Notes under the pieces: model-generated
Told to the model about the DNA's origin: nothing
Databases searched by the model: none
What the model saw: the letters and a program-made list of their open reading frames with translations, nothing else
Source of the DNA: Zoroaster sp. YZ-2022
Taxonomy: Eukaryota > Echinodermata > Asteroidea > Forcipulatida > Zoroasteridae
DNA length: 64,000 nt
Assembly (NCBI GenBank): GCA_029582265.1
Contig: CM055820.1
Coordinates: 16,016,485-16,080,484, forward strand
Direction of reading: 5' to 3'
Program-made: the position numbers and the translations under genes
In this document: positions 11,000 through 22,532 of the stretch, in pieces
Position numbering within the stretch: the first letter of the stretch is position 1
How the letters are laid out: every line of letters starts with the position of its first letter

Positions 11000-12443
11000 C
11001 TGATAATTGAGATCATAAGTACGTAGCACTTTTAGATAGCATGTCACAATTGGTATATTAACTTTAATGCAGCACATTTACCATGTAAAATAGATACTAC
11101 CTATTGCTTAAATGGTACATTCTAGTCTGTGATTGGTTGTCCAGATCCCATGACTACAGAATGCTTCATTGATATGTACCACATGAATATAAATGAATTT
11201 GTTTCAACTGACTATCCACATATACATAATTATATGTATCTATAGCAAGCAGACTTCTAAGCATCTAAATACCAACCTGTTAGTAGGTATGTTTCACCAA
11301 TTACCAGGCTAGGGTAGCCGCATGGTGTAGAAGCATCGGAGTTGGTTGTTGTGATAATTAACTTTACATCATCTTGATCATAGTGATAATGACTATAGAT
11401 GAGATCATTTCCCTTGAAGACAGTGATATTATTCACAGTGTAAGCCATCTCCGTCAAACCAAAAGGAATCTCTCTCTCTACTTCCATGGTTTCTTTGAAT
11501 ATGATTTCCGCTTTAATAACTGTGAAAAATCAAGAAAAATACAAGCCAAATTAAAACATTCAGATTATACATTGCCAAAAGAAGACATCAGTATTTTTAA
11601 ATTGGAATGACGAAAAGGGTCACAAATGGTGACAAAAAAAAACCTGTACAAGTTTTTGATTGTGTTCAGATGTCTTTCTTGTTTTGTTCTTGGTTTCTCA
11701 AATTTTCTTTCCTTTTTCTTGTTGTTTCTTATTTTTAAATCCCTATCTCTGTCTTTTTCCATCCTATTTGATTTAATGTTTTGTCGCAATTTACCATTGA
11801 AATAAATGAAACAACTTGTTAATGTATTGCCCAGAAATTGACTGCTTCATTGACTGTTTGTCTGAATGAGATGCTTGGATTTTGCACATAACATAACATA
11901 CACGTAGTTCAGTAAGGCCAAAAAAATCTTTTGGCCAACTGGGAAATATGTGATACATGTATACGCAGGGACCAAATTTCCCATAAAGTATGGTGGCTAA
12001 GAAAGGCTTGACAAATCGGGCAAATGTTCTTACCCCTATGTGAAAAGTTGTTTAAAACACAGCTTGGCAGAATTCCAATCAATGCAGCAATTTTGGCTGC
12101 AATATGCTGATGCACGGGTCTGAGGTGACATGCACAGAGAACAGAAACTGGAGATTTTGTTTTTGCCCTAAGAAAGTGAATTTTACATTTTGGCAATACA
12201 CTGAACATTTCATTTACAATCAAGGGTTATAAACACCAATCAGTTAGTTTTGTAACACTTACCAAACCTTGAATTGCACACAATGTCTTGAGGATGAGGA
12301 TTACTACAACCTCTCCTGCAGTTGTTGTCATGCTGATTCCGGTATGATTGCCTCCCTGCAAGTGTAACTTGAAAAGCTACACATGCAAGTACAAGCATCG
12401 TTTTCACAAGACTACTTGAAATGAGACTATGTACTGAATTCAT
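10869..12443 (-). CDS. timp: TIMP-B: divergent TIMP, C-terminal exon not found
   Basis: Three exons on the minus strand: 12443-12263, 11519-11277, 10999-10869; 555 nt, 185 codons, intron phases 1, 1, 0 as in its neighbours. A signal peptide of ~30 residues ends near TLAG, then about a dozen residues precede NNCRRGCSNPHPQDIVC. The HPQ and third Cys are in family position, but the first Cys pair is C-x-x-x-C, not C-x-C. VIKAE follows, then the FKG strand, TPCGYP, TYLLTG, EDCQWNEKW and NCDCE, all TIMP landmarks. The reading frame stays open to a GTAAAG donor, but no fourth exon with TIMP C-domain cysteines is visible before TIMP-C begins. It is either an N-domain-plus-linker protein, a gene with a diverged last exon, or a gene losing its end to repeats (a SINE lies 26 bp downstream of exon 3). 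Inhibitory activity is doubtful. Confidence 0.85.
11277..11519 (-). CDS. timp: TIMP-B exon 2
   Basis: Acceptor TTTTTCACAG; 243 nt, phase 1 to 1. Begins VIKAEIIF; contains MAYTVNNITVFKG (with an N-x-T glycosylation motif), TPCGYPSLVIGETYLLTG. The donor GTTGGT is weaker than those of its paralogs. Confidence 0.88.
11916..12168. mobile_element. Harbinger-like MITE (family 2) in TIMP-B intron 1
   Basis: A 253-bp element with ends GGCCAAAAAAATCTTTTGGC and ...TTTTTGCCC, TAA target duplication (11913-11915, 12169-12171). About 70-80% like the copy at 44135-44506 by eye, sharing GGACCAAATTTCCCATA and GGCAGAATTCCAATC blocks. Confidence 0.82.
12263..12443 (-). CDS. timp: TIMP-B exon 1: signal peptide and CRRGC...HPQ
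   Basis: ATG at 12443-12441; 60 codons plus one base before GTAAGT. Hydrophobic run SLVKTMLVLACVAFQVTLAG. The Cys motif is altered to CRRGC, three residues before HPQD. Confidence 0.85.
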
Positions 12444-12587
12444 GTTTTAAGTGATGATTCCTTTCTGCAAAACACGATTTGAACACAACTCTAAAATCAC
12501 TAAATAACACAAATTCTAGAATTTGTGGTGGAAAAGAGCAGTATCTTGCTGATTGCGTCTGATGTTGGTTCTGAACCTGGCTGGATA

Positions 12588-12599
12588 CGCTTTTTATCC
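12588..12599 (-). promoter_or_regulatory. Weak TATA-like element upstream of TIMP-B
   Basis: GGATAAAAAGCG on the minus strand ~150 bp upstream of the TIMP-B ATG, at a distance similar to the TATA box of TIMP-A. The match is imperfect. Confidence 0.2.
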
Positions 12600-13415
12600 T
12601 TTTCTGAGGATTTTTCAGTCATGAAAACTCCTCCCACTTTTTGTACTGCTCTGGTATCTCCAATTCATATGGCATTGAATTCCAAAAACTCAATCATGTT
12701 AATAATAGCTTTATTTAAAGTGTTGGTGGTTAGACAGCCTGAGGTGGGTGTTCCAACCGCAAACCACACATTCAATCACAACCAGTCTCTGCAGTGTTTA
12801 CAAATCAACTGTTACTGCAGTACTTGCCATTGTCAGAATACCATAATAGGAGGAATGTGAGGAAACCCTCTTTCCTGAATCGTAGCTTTTGTGTTTTTAT
12901 ACCGGATACTGTTAGCTTGAATTTGTCCATAACCTTAACACATTTGTAGGAAATAAATTAACAGGTAATGTTCTAGAAACAAAAATTGTAGGACTTTGAC
13001 ATTGAAGAGAAATGATACGACATCATAGGAGCTAGGCTTGACCAGTTTTTTAATAAATTTTTAGGCTCTCTTTTTTAAAATCTGATTCAGAGTTTTCAGA
13101 GTCTTAATAGGTTTTAGTGAGGAATTTTGATGAGGAATTGATATGAAAACAGAACATTTAATTTAGTTGGAAATCTATTTATAAATTTTATACATATGTT
13201 TTTTTATTATCATTCATTTTCTTACCTTAATTCATAATTTCTTCTTCCTAATTATTGATGTAGAAATCTTCTAAATCAATCAAAGCATATTAATTAATTG
13301 AGATGTAATGAATTCATTGTTCATGCATGATTAGCCAAGGAGAATGTCACAGATTATTTGAAATGTGTCATACAGATGTGCCATCAAAGAATGATCAATT
13401 ATCCATGACACCTGA

Positions 13416-13800
13416 ATGAAACGGGCATTTTATCTAGAATTCCTAAATGTCCAAGACAGTTCAGACAATCTGATAGGACGTGGGGATTCATTAAAGGATG
13501 GTATAGATCTGGTTTATCAAAATCAGAACAGATTTCATCCAATCAATGTGTCCCCAAAATGTGAATTTGCCCATTTCTATTTGGCTTTATTACATTTGTT
13601 TAAATTTTTTTTAAACATTTTTTACGAAATCAATACAGGCATTTATGAATGGGAATAACAGTTTGACGCTTGGTCTTTACCACAGGTTAATGACTGGTAT
13701 TGTGCGTGGTCACGGGTGATAAGGACCTCGCCTTTGGTTCGGTCCTTATCACCCATGACCACACCCAGAACCAGTAACTGGTGGTAAAGACGGGGTGTTA
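13416..13800. mobile_element. Inverted-repeat MITE family with GTCTTTACC hairpin
   Basis: A hairpin at 13673-13791: GTCTTTACCACAGGTTAATG and CCAGTAACTGGTGGTAAAGAC with inner GTGGTCACGGGTGATAAGGAC and its complement. The flank (AATGTGTCCCCAAAATGTGA, ATTTGCCCATTTCTATTTGG) recurs in reverse at 37740-37860. Related copy at 30440-30700. Confidence 0.8.
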
Positions 13801-14099
13801 CTCCTTTATGCAGGGTGTTTATATGAGATGAATATTCTACAACTTGATTATTGAAAGCTGACATGACTGTGCTACAAGTACATAATATGTATGATATTAT
13901 ATAAAAACATGTACATTTTTACATAACTGTAATTTTTTTGTTGGAATGAAGAATATTTTGACTCAAAGCAGGCTAAATCATTTCCTAATTGAACAAATTT
14001 CACATAAATTAACTATACAAAATAACAATTTGGAGGAAAATACTATGTATTTGCACACCCCCTTCCTGTTTGGGATCAAACTGTCATGACCAACTTTGT

Positions 14100-16190
14100 G
14101 GAAATTAATACATTTTAAATACCAGATGTGACCGCTTAAAAGAAACGGAAACTTTCTATGAAGACAGAAATACCTAGAAGATCAAATGCCAAAACATACA
14201 GTGCACAAACTTTCAATACACACACTTCCACCTGTTGTTGATAGAGATTTGTAACTCACATTTCACAATTTACCCACTTAGCATGGGGTCACTTTGTCAA
14301 CTTACATGGGGTCTTTTAGTAGTCAACATTGTTTTTCTGCATTCCACAGAAAAGCCCAATGTCCCCTTGCAGAAATCTTCAGTTACCAGTTTACATTTCT
14401 AGAAATTACCATTTAAGATCATAACTATAATTTCTTATAAAAGAGCAGTCTTACATTGCCTCATAACCTTGTAGATTCTTTAGAGCCATGGGGGGATATT
14501 GGTATGACCCCCACGTTTGTCAAGGGTTGGGGGATAATCCCAGGGGATCATTGGAGTTGCTAGTCAGGGGTATACGTGTAGGTCTTTAGTGTTGGAATCA
14601 TCCCCCACTGGCTAGGTCACATAAACATGACCACATGAAAGATTATGTTAACAATTATGATCTGTATTAAAGATATGCATTATTGCTACAAGTCAATTTT
14701 CATCTGTGATGGACAGTGCTTAATTGATAAAGTTTGCTTGTGATAATTGTGCAGAGATGGGTGGAAAATAAAATACATTATGCAAACTGTTTCTAGAAAA
14801 TCTAATCAATAAATGAGACCTGTACATCACATTTGAGATTTGTTCTTTTTTACTCAAATTTAATTTCATGCTATGTTTTAATGTCTTAGAACACAAGCGA
14901 CACATTTAATTTGGTTATTTTGTTTTATTAAAACTAGTTGAAAACTTAATTATGGCATAGAGAAAGGACACAGAGTTATTTTTATATTGCATGGTCCCTT
15001 CTCTATGTTTATGATGTAACTTTTTCAGCAGTTTATTTTGATTTGTTTTGTTTGGAAGAGAACATGAGAGAATATGCCTATATACAGCAAAACTGACATA
15101 TAATTATTTCAGATATGTACCTAGTTTAACTGTCAAATATAATTATTTCAAAACATCACCTGGTCTCAATAGACCCCCTTTGTTGGTCTTGGTATTCACA
15201 AAAGTTCTTCAAGATTGAATATTTCACATACCAAAGATTGTATCATAATAATTGCCTTCAGACTTCCTTCAATCATTTTCCTTACCATTAACCTCTAGAG
15301 AGACTATGTTGGTATATTAACCTCAAAGTAAATTTGGTTTTCACTTTCTGTCTTTGTCTATTGGTAAAATGAAAATCCATACAAAAATGGTCAGACATTT
15401 GCTCTCGTTTTTGTTTTTGTTTTTTGTTTTTTGTTTGGTTTATATAAGTGTAGGCCTACATCAACAACCTGTTCTCTTTCAAACCTGGCAGCAAATGTTT
15501 CCTCAAAATGACATAGAAATTGTCTTTTTCTAATTTTGTTTTCTTTCTGTTTATTTTTTTCCCCTGTTCTGTTATATTTTGTGTTTGTATTGAAAACAAA
15601 TTGCTACATCCCACGTTAAAGATCTTAGATTTACATGGCAGTCAGGGGGTCCGAAATCTGAGAATTTCCTATTTTTCATACCTAAAATTTTTGCCTGTGT
15701 CTAATCAGTAGTTAACATTTTTGGTTTTTGTTTGCCCCCCATATGCCACTGATTTACATTCCCATAAAGGTATTCTTCCCCTTTTTACCCATCCTGTTAT
15801 TGGCACTGACCTTCAGTTATGGTGATGTTACTTATAACTCTTATCATGTACCGGTAATCCAGTCAATGTGTATGTCACTGACATGGGTAGGTATATAGCG
15901 TGTGACACTGACGTGTGGTAGTCTTCCCGCTAAATAAAAAGTGGGATGCCTCCCAACAAATAGACAACTATAAAATGAATAACAACCAGTTCTTTTATTA
16001 ACAAATAACAATGATAGCATTTATTTTAGAACATTATCTTAATTTAGAAATGTACACATTCATGTAATTCTTGACTTTTAATGATTTCAATTACAGAGTG
16101 TGTACAGTGTATATGTCAAAATAATATAATGGATTTTATTATATTCCACTCTTAATTCTTAATGAATCAAGATTTGAATTTGCCAGTGTT
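14100..16190. other. Intergenic stretch without a recognised gene
   Basis: AT-rich DNA with a few G/C-rich patches (GGGGGATAATCCCAGGGG near 14530). No exon, RNA gene or clear element is seen. Open frames here are short and without family features. Confidence 0.45.
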
Positions 16191-16216
16191 CCGCTGGCCA
16201 AATGCCAGTCAAAATA

Positions 16217-17677
16217 GCAGCGGACTAGTCAAAACCCCTCGCCAAGTAGTCCGGCGGGCTAGTCAAAACCCCTCTCCTAGTAGTCCGACGGGCTAGTCAA
16301 TATTATGAAGACTGCACTGAATCCTAGTTCTTTTTATTTTATATTTACATATTTTATTCCACACTGGGCTATAATTTCATTATCTGTTTCTAATATGCTA
16401 GCATTGTAAAATTCAAAGAAATACTCACATAAAGTCTCTAAAGGGAATTCCCCTTGTTCAAAACAAGTCAAACTTCAAGTCCAGCCAGCTGGTGAAAAAA
16501 AGTTGCGAACAACCCCTGTGAATTCCCATTTGATTCCAATTCTGAATATTTTCATGAATAATTTCCTGAATAATTCCAGTTCTGAATAATTCCTGTTCCC
16601 CAAATGAGTGGCACCAGGATGTAAACAAAAACCACTTGTGTAATTTATTGTGGACATTGATCCTCATCTGATCCTCAGTTATATTTTGTTTTATGTAAAA
16701 ACAGCAGCGGACTAGTCAAAACCCCTCGCCAAGTAGTCCGGCGGGCTAGTCAAAACCCCTCTCCTAGTAGTCCGACGGGCTAGCCAATATTATGAAGACT
16801 GCACTGAATCCTAGTTCTTTTTATTTTATATTTACATATTTTATTCCACACTGGGCTATAATTTCATTATCTGTTTCTAATATGCTAGCATTGTAAAATT
16901 CAAAGAAATACTCACATAAAGTCTCTAAAGGGAATTCCCCTTGTTCAAAACAAGTCAAACTTCAAGTCCAGCCAGCTGGTGAAAAAAAGTTGCGAACAAC
17001 CCCTGTGAATTCCCATTTGATTCCAATTCTGAATATTTTCATGAATAATTTCCTGAATAATTCCAGTTCTGAATAATTCCTGTTCCCCAAATGAGTGGCA
17101 CCAGGATGTAAACAAAAACCACTTGTGTAATTTATTGTGGACATTGATCCTCATCTGATCCTCAGTTATATTTTGTTTTATGTAAAAACAGCAGCGGACT
17201 AGTCAAAACCCCTCGCCAAGTAGTCCGGCGGGCTAGTCAAAACCCCTCTCCTAGTAGTCTGATGGGCTAGTCAAAACCCCTCTCCTAGTAGTCCGATGGG
17301 CTAGTCAATATTATGAAGACTGCACTGAATCCTAATTCTTTTTATTTTATATTTACATATTTTATTCCACACTGGGCTATAATTTCATTATCTGTTTCTA
17401 ATATGCTAGCATTGTAAAATTCAAAGAAATACTCACATAAAGTCTCTAAAGGGAATTCAAGTCCAGCCAGCTAGTGAAAAAAAGTTAAGACAACCCCTGT
17501 GAATTCCCATTTGATTCCAATTCTGAATATTTTCATGAATAATTTCCTGAATAATTCCAGTTCTGAATAATTCCTGTTCCCCAAATGAGTGGCACCAAGA
17601 TGTAAACAAAAACCACTTGTGTAATTTATTGTGGACATTGATCCTCAACTGATCCTCAGTTATATTTTGTTTTATGT
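16217..17677. repeat. 487-bp unit repeated three times in tandem
   Basis: Units start GCAGCGGACTAGTCAAAACC at 16217, 16704 and 17191 (spacing 487). Copies 1 and 2 are nearly identical. Copy 3 carries one extra ~31-bp internal submotif (CTAGTCAAAACCCCTCTCC) and a deletion near 17455. Each unit contains 2-3 of these submotifs. Confidence 0.95.
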
Positions 17678-18829
17678 TGTTTAAAAAAAGAATGGCTACA
17701 TCTGCCTAAATATTGCTTCCTACTTCAGATCAGAGGGTCTGAAATCTGAGATTTTTGTTTTTCACACTAATATTTTTTGCCTGTGGGCAATAAATTGTGT
17801 TCCCCACCCTGCTCCTCACTGATTACAGCAGTTGACATTTGTTGGTTTTTGTTACAGATAACTATGACTAGACCATGTATAAGTTTAAGCATAGAGAAAG
17901 GACACAGTGTCCCTTTTCTATGGTTTAAGATAATTATGTGTCCATGTAGATATACTAATAGTGCATCAAATTAACCCCATAACCCAGAAACATGTACCTT
18001 CACAAATCTCTACAGCATTTTTAGTCATTCGGCATGAAGACATTCAAAAACAAATTACCACAATATTTTTGTCTCCTTTCAGCTTCCATAAATAACTGTT
18101 TAAATGTCTCATTACAGTGGGAGGAATGTGTGTAGGTGTGTGTAATGTGTATGGGGTTTGTTTTGATTTTTTGTGTCATCATATCATGCTGTGATTATTT
18201 CTCAAAAGCTTCACCAAATTTTCCAGTGAACAATTTAGCTTGTATCTCATAGCGAAATACTACACAAGATTCCCAATTTACTAATCACACTTCAAGATTT
18301 GCTATTCAAATTAGTATTGATGTATTAGGGTTGTTGTCAACTATACTATTCCGAATGGGAGATACTTTTATCATTTAAAGAAAAAAGTGGAATACTATTC
18401 TTCCAGTGAGGATACAAAAGGTCCCAAATTGGGAGACCCTAGAGTGACAATGACACCTTCTGTATTAGGATTACATATACACACACAAATTATGCAGATT
18501 TGTTTAACAAAATCATTCCACCACTTGGCTCCGACCATATCTAAGAAATACAACAGCATATAATTCTGGACTAATATAGATGAACTGGTCGTTGCCACCT
18601 AGGATACTCCCCAATGGTACCCAGGCAATCATAAAATCCGTCAAGTACCAAGGGTTGAGATTGCCAGGATACCATTGGGTGACAATGACCCCTTCAGTGC
18701 AAATATAGATGGGGAACATCAACAACTTTTCACAGAAAGTCACATTTGAATCTGCCCATATACACAATTTAATTTGCACATCTACCGTGTGATGAATCGT
18801 ACACAAGATGTGTGATCAGCGCCAATTAT

Positions 18830-19110
18830 ATGTTCAAGCTTGATGTAGGATATGAGGCTTTGCATGGTGGAGATATAGATATTATTGAGTTCTTTCGGGT
18901 ACATCACGTAATGATCTCTTCTTGGAAGAAGTGATGGCTCTGAGAAGAGCCGGTTAGTTTGTTCTCAATGTTCCGACTAGTCTGCTCTAGTCTTTGTCAG
19001 AAGACTGAAGAAAATGTGTAGGAGCTTTTATCTTGTGTTGGAGGATTTTGCTGTGGGTGGGAACTGCTATGATTGGTGCTCAAGCTTGTTTGACTGGATG
19101 ACAGCAGAAG
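18830..19110 (-). mobile_element. Probable retroelement remnant
   Basis: Minus-strand sequence contains TCTTCTGACAAAGACTAGAG and AGTCGGAACATTGAGAACAA, the paired-stem layout often seen next to Penelope-like or LINE ends. A weaker relative (CTTCTGATGATGACTAGAGT) lies at 47092-47135. No reverse transcriptase frame survives. Class is uncertain. Confidence 0.35.
18936..18951 (-). promoter_or_regulatory. Sequence matching the histone mRNA 3' stem-loop
   Basis: On the minus strand GGCTCTTCTCAGAGCC fits the histone 3' stem-loop consensus (6-bp stem, 4-nt loop), and CAAGAAGAGA follows 11 nt downstream, resembling a histone downstream element. No histone reading frame is present upstream, so this may instead be part of a degraded retroelement end. 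Confidence 0.3.
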
Positions 19111-19621
19111 CATAATTGATGTCAAGTTTCTAAGGGTTACCCCCAACTAAATCACATCACACACTGTAGTAAACATCATGAAATAGGATCATTGCTTAAG
19201 GTGGGCGGAATTAGGAGCTCATTCATGCATCATTCATAAACCCTTCAATTCATATCATGTACATGTACTCTCACTAAGCCTGTAATTGGATCACAGACCT
19301 ATACCTACAGATCTGTGATCAGATAACATGATCGGAGAATGTCTACTGCTTTTTATCAAGTGAGGGGGTACTTCTACTGTTATTCAATAGTAGAAAGAGA
19401 AAGGTTTTGTCAGTAGAGGGCGCTGTGAAAGCTTACTGTGCAGAGCCGTCCGTATAATATCAAGAAAGTGTGACAAATAGGAATTTTTGGCCAAGCATGA
19501 CTTCCGATTCAGTGTTCACTTGTATTGTGGTTGTATTTTCCTTGTGCACTAAATAACCATCCATGTTTGGTCCATGTTTGGTCCATGTTTTGGAACCCCT
19601 CATATTGAAACGCTTTTAATC

Positions 19622-19808
19622 TTAAAGGGACACTATCGTCATGATCAACAGGGCATGGAATCAGAGTGCTAGTTTTAGATTAACTCAGTGACTGAAACTA
19701 ATACTCCACATAATAAGGTCATATTACTGTTGCTGCTGCATTATGAACCAGTAATTTTCAGTGACTATGTTCATCTTAAACTAGGACATGAGGATATTGT
19801 CCCTTTAA
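19622..19808. mobile_element. MITE with TTAAAGGGACA ends, copy 1
   Basis: 187 bp from TTAAAGGGACACTATCGTCA to ATATTGTCCCTTTAA. Shares CAACAGGGCATGGAAT, ACTCAGTGACTGAAA and AAGGTCATATTAC with the reversed copy at 26049-26263. Confidence 0.88.
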
Positions 19809-20171
19809 AGCAGCTGGCGCTCTGTTACTATGGGGATATATTATGTCAAATCAGAACGGGAGGGGCATGTCCCCCTCCCCTTTTTGATCATGCAAGCATA
19901 TGTTGTCATGTGCTCCTCAATTTTGGCTTGGTTCTGTGCCAGCCAAACCCCCCCCCCCCCTACCTCTGTGATTAGGTGCCCACTTGTAATGTGGTCTGGA
20001 TTTATCGTTGTTATTAGTGGGATGGGTCGATGCATTATATGTTCAGGGGGAATAACAATTATTGGGGGATATTGCCGTTATAATCCCCCACGTCAAAACT
20101 ATTTGAGGCCAGTCCCCCTGTGGGCAGCACCCATGGAATCGATACATTATAGTTCTGATTGCCAATATTAG

Positions 20172-21770
20172 TTCAACAGCCAATGAAGTAATAATGGGTT
20201 ACTGTGTGGCAGACTTGATATAATTATAGAGTAGGTGGTGAAAGTCATTGGTTGTCTGACTTATAAGCTGTCAGAACAATGGGTTATCAGTGCAGTATTG
20301 CACCTTTTATTTCCAACAAAGCCCTAATGATAGGAACATTTCTCATGAACCAAAACTACTTTCTTTCAAATCATTAAATTTTATTTATTTTGTGTTACTT
20401 ATTTAATTTATTTACACTGTATATTTCTTTTTTTACAAAACAAAACAATTTAATAATAATAAGGTTATTACAGCAAGAGTTTAAAAACATAAAATTCGCA
20501 TATAAATTTCTTGTTTTTGGTTAACAGAAATGAAAATTAACCCTTAGTAAAACAGTAAAACTCACTAAAATGATATAATTATAACAATAACTATGTTAAC
20601 TGGCCAAACCCAATCATGGTCCCATTTTTTTCAAATTGCACATTAAAAAAATTCAAGTAATTTATGTACATATAGCATGCAGCATACATTATTTTACATT
20701 TATTTAGTTTTTTTTTTTTACATAAAAGAGAATGTTTTTGTACAAAATTTATAGTAAAATTGTCCACTTGTAGGGTAGAAGGGCTCAACTCTATAATGAT
20801 TCTAACCTAAAGAAAGATAGTAAATATTAGTGAATACAAAACATATTTGGTCTGAAGATAGTAGTTTGTGCAGGTGAAATTATAATCAGAGATAAAATCT
20901 TGTAATTCACAAACAACTTTGTCCTTATCTATAAAAAATCTAAAAATTCAGTGATCCTTCTGCATTGTTTGTTTTTAAAAGAAAGTGAGTTATAACAAAA
21001 GGTACACCAGAAACAGGTACGAAACTTATACAAATCCCCAATAAAATTTATATTTATTTATACTCACCAGGAGATAAATTGTTTTCCTTTTATTCAATCT
21101 GTTGGTAAGATATTTTATTAAGTAAAATTGTATCTTTGTTCGAAGTACTGTTATCCCTGTTTTATTTTTTTTAAATTGTATATTTAGTTAAAAGGTAGCT
21201 TGCTATTCTTGTTTTAATTATTAATTTTAAGGAAATTGAATACTGTTGGAGGTGCTTCTATGTTTGAAAAACTTTGGTCAAATAACTAAAGGGAAATGCT
21301 ATTTTGGAAATGTGAACATAATTTATTTCTAATATTTCTTTCAAAGACACTTTATAAGAATAATGAACATCATTATCTTCACATGGTAGACATGTTAAGA
21401 CAGCTATTCACTTATAAGAATAATAAATTTAACATTTCATAAATGCACCAGACTGCATAGACATTGTGATTGGTTGAGAACTGTTCATGTGGGTATGTTC
21501 AACTGGTCTTAAATGGCCGTTTATAAGTTGAAATTATTTTACCAGTTGAGACTAGATATTTCACTTATGTGTCAAACACCATCCGCTTTGCCCAGCTATA
21601 GATGCAAAATTTGAGCCAATCAGAGTGTACATATGTCTCAAATACACAATTTGTTGGGGCATTTTGTTTTTTAAAAAAATGTTTTGAACAGTATCTGTTT
21701 CAAAAATAACTAGATTTACCAACAAGTAATTTTTTTTCTGTTTAAGGTAATTTATTATTTTTTTTAATGC
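20172..21770. other. AT-rich intergenic stretch, no gene seen
   Basis: Very AT-rich (many TTTA/AATA runs). No exon-like segment or transposon border recognised. Confidence 0.45.
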
Positions 21771-21774
21771 AAAA

Positions 21775-21955
21775 TAATAGTTATTATGTTTTGAACCTAG
21801 CAGGTTCTATCTCAAAGGCAAAATGGGGTTAGGGTTAGGAACCTGCTACATTTTAGGTTAAGAACCTGCTAGGTTCAAAACGTAAGGTCAATAACCATTA
21901 TTTTGCATTTATACTACAAGTCCTTTAGGTTAGTAAGCAGTTTTGCAACTGCTAA
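21775..21955. mobile_element. Palindromic MITE (GTTTTGAACCTAGCAGG family), copy 1
   Basis: Arms TTATGTTTTGAACCTAGCAGG and CCTGCTAGGTTCAAAACGTAA, then TTTGCATTTATACTACAAGT and GTTAGTAAGCAGTTTTGCAA. The same blocks, reversed, occur at 62231-62405 and in part at 28395-28475. Confidence 0.85.
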
Positions 21956-22316
21956 ATCTCTATTTAATTTTTTAAATTTATTTAATTGAAATTATATATT
22001 GTTCAATATGGAGGAATTTAACAGTTATTTGTAAATGCCTACATTGAGTTTGTTTTCAAAATATTATTTTTAATGAAACAAATTCAAATAATTGAAAACA
22101 TGTTTTTGGGGATACAAAAACCACCAGCTAAGCAAGTGACGCGTAACAACTTCAACACTCCAATTAGCCTAAATTATGAGTCCAGCGGGTCACAGCAGAG
22201 TGGTGCCTGACAAACTACATCATTATGAATGTTATGTATCAACCAATCAGAATGTTTAAACTATCTGGGGCATATGAAGTATAGAAGACTGTCATTGTGT
22301 TGGCATATTTGGTTTC

Positions 22317-22532
22317 TCATGGTACTCTATTATGTCGCATCTGTGCACGCACTCGCATGCACTCTTTCATTGTTTGTGGCATGTACCATTTACATCCACC
22401 ACCATCTTTAATACATCTTGAGAAATCCACCTCGCAGTCAAGATCATTGTTGTCAAGCATTTGTCCTGATACATTCCAGATGCAGGTATTGGGTGTGGTT
22501 GCCTGACAGTTGCCATGGAAACATGGTTTAAT
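22317..22532 (-). CDS. timp: TIMP-A exon 4: C-terminal domain
   Basis: Acceptor CTCTTTACAG; 216 nt ending TGA at 22319-22317. Contains IKPCFHGNCQ, NTCIWNVSG, CIKDGGGCKWYMP and a short basic end HNRVP. The C-I-K-x-x-x-G-x-C-x-W-Y pattern is typical of TIMP C-domains. Confidence 0.92.
   Translation of the reverse strand: MKPCFHGNCQATTPNTCIWNVSGQMLDNNDLDCEVDFSRCIKDGGGCKWYMPQTMKECMRVRAQMRHNRVP

Noticed and set aside
16217..17677. CRISPR-like spaced repeats
   Set aside because: Units are long tandem copies, not short direct repeats with unique spacers, and the window is eukaryotic.
18395..18806. Two overlapping minus-strand frames with a shared TEGVIVT phrase
   Set aside because: They reflect a short internal duplication of the DNA (GTGACAATGACNCCTTC). 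No signal peptide, Cys pattern or splice sites make them a TIMP or other known gene.
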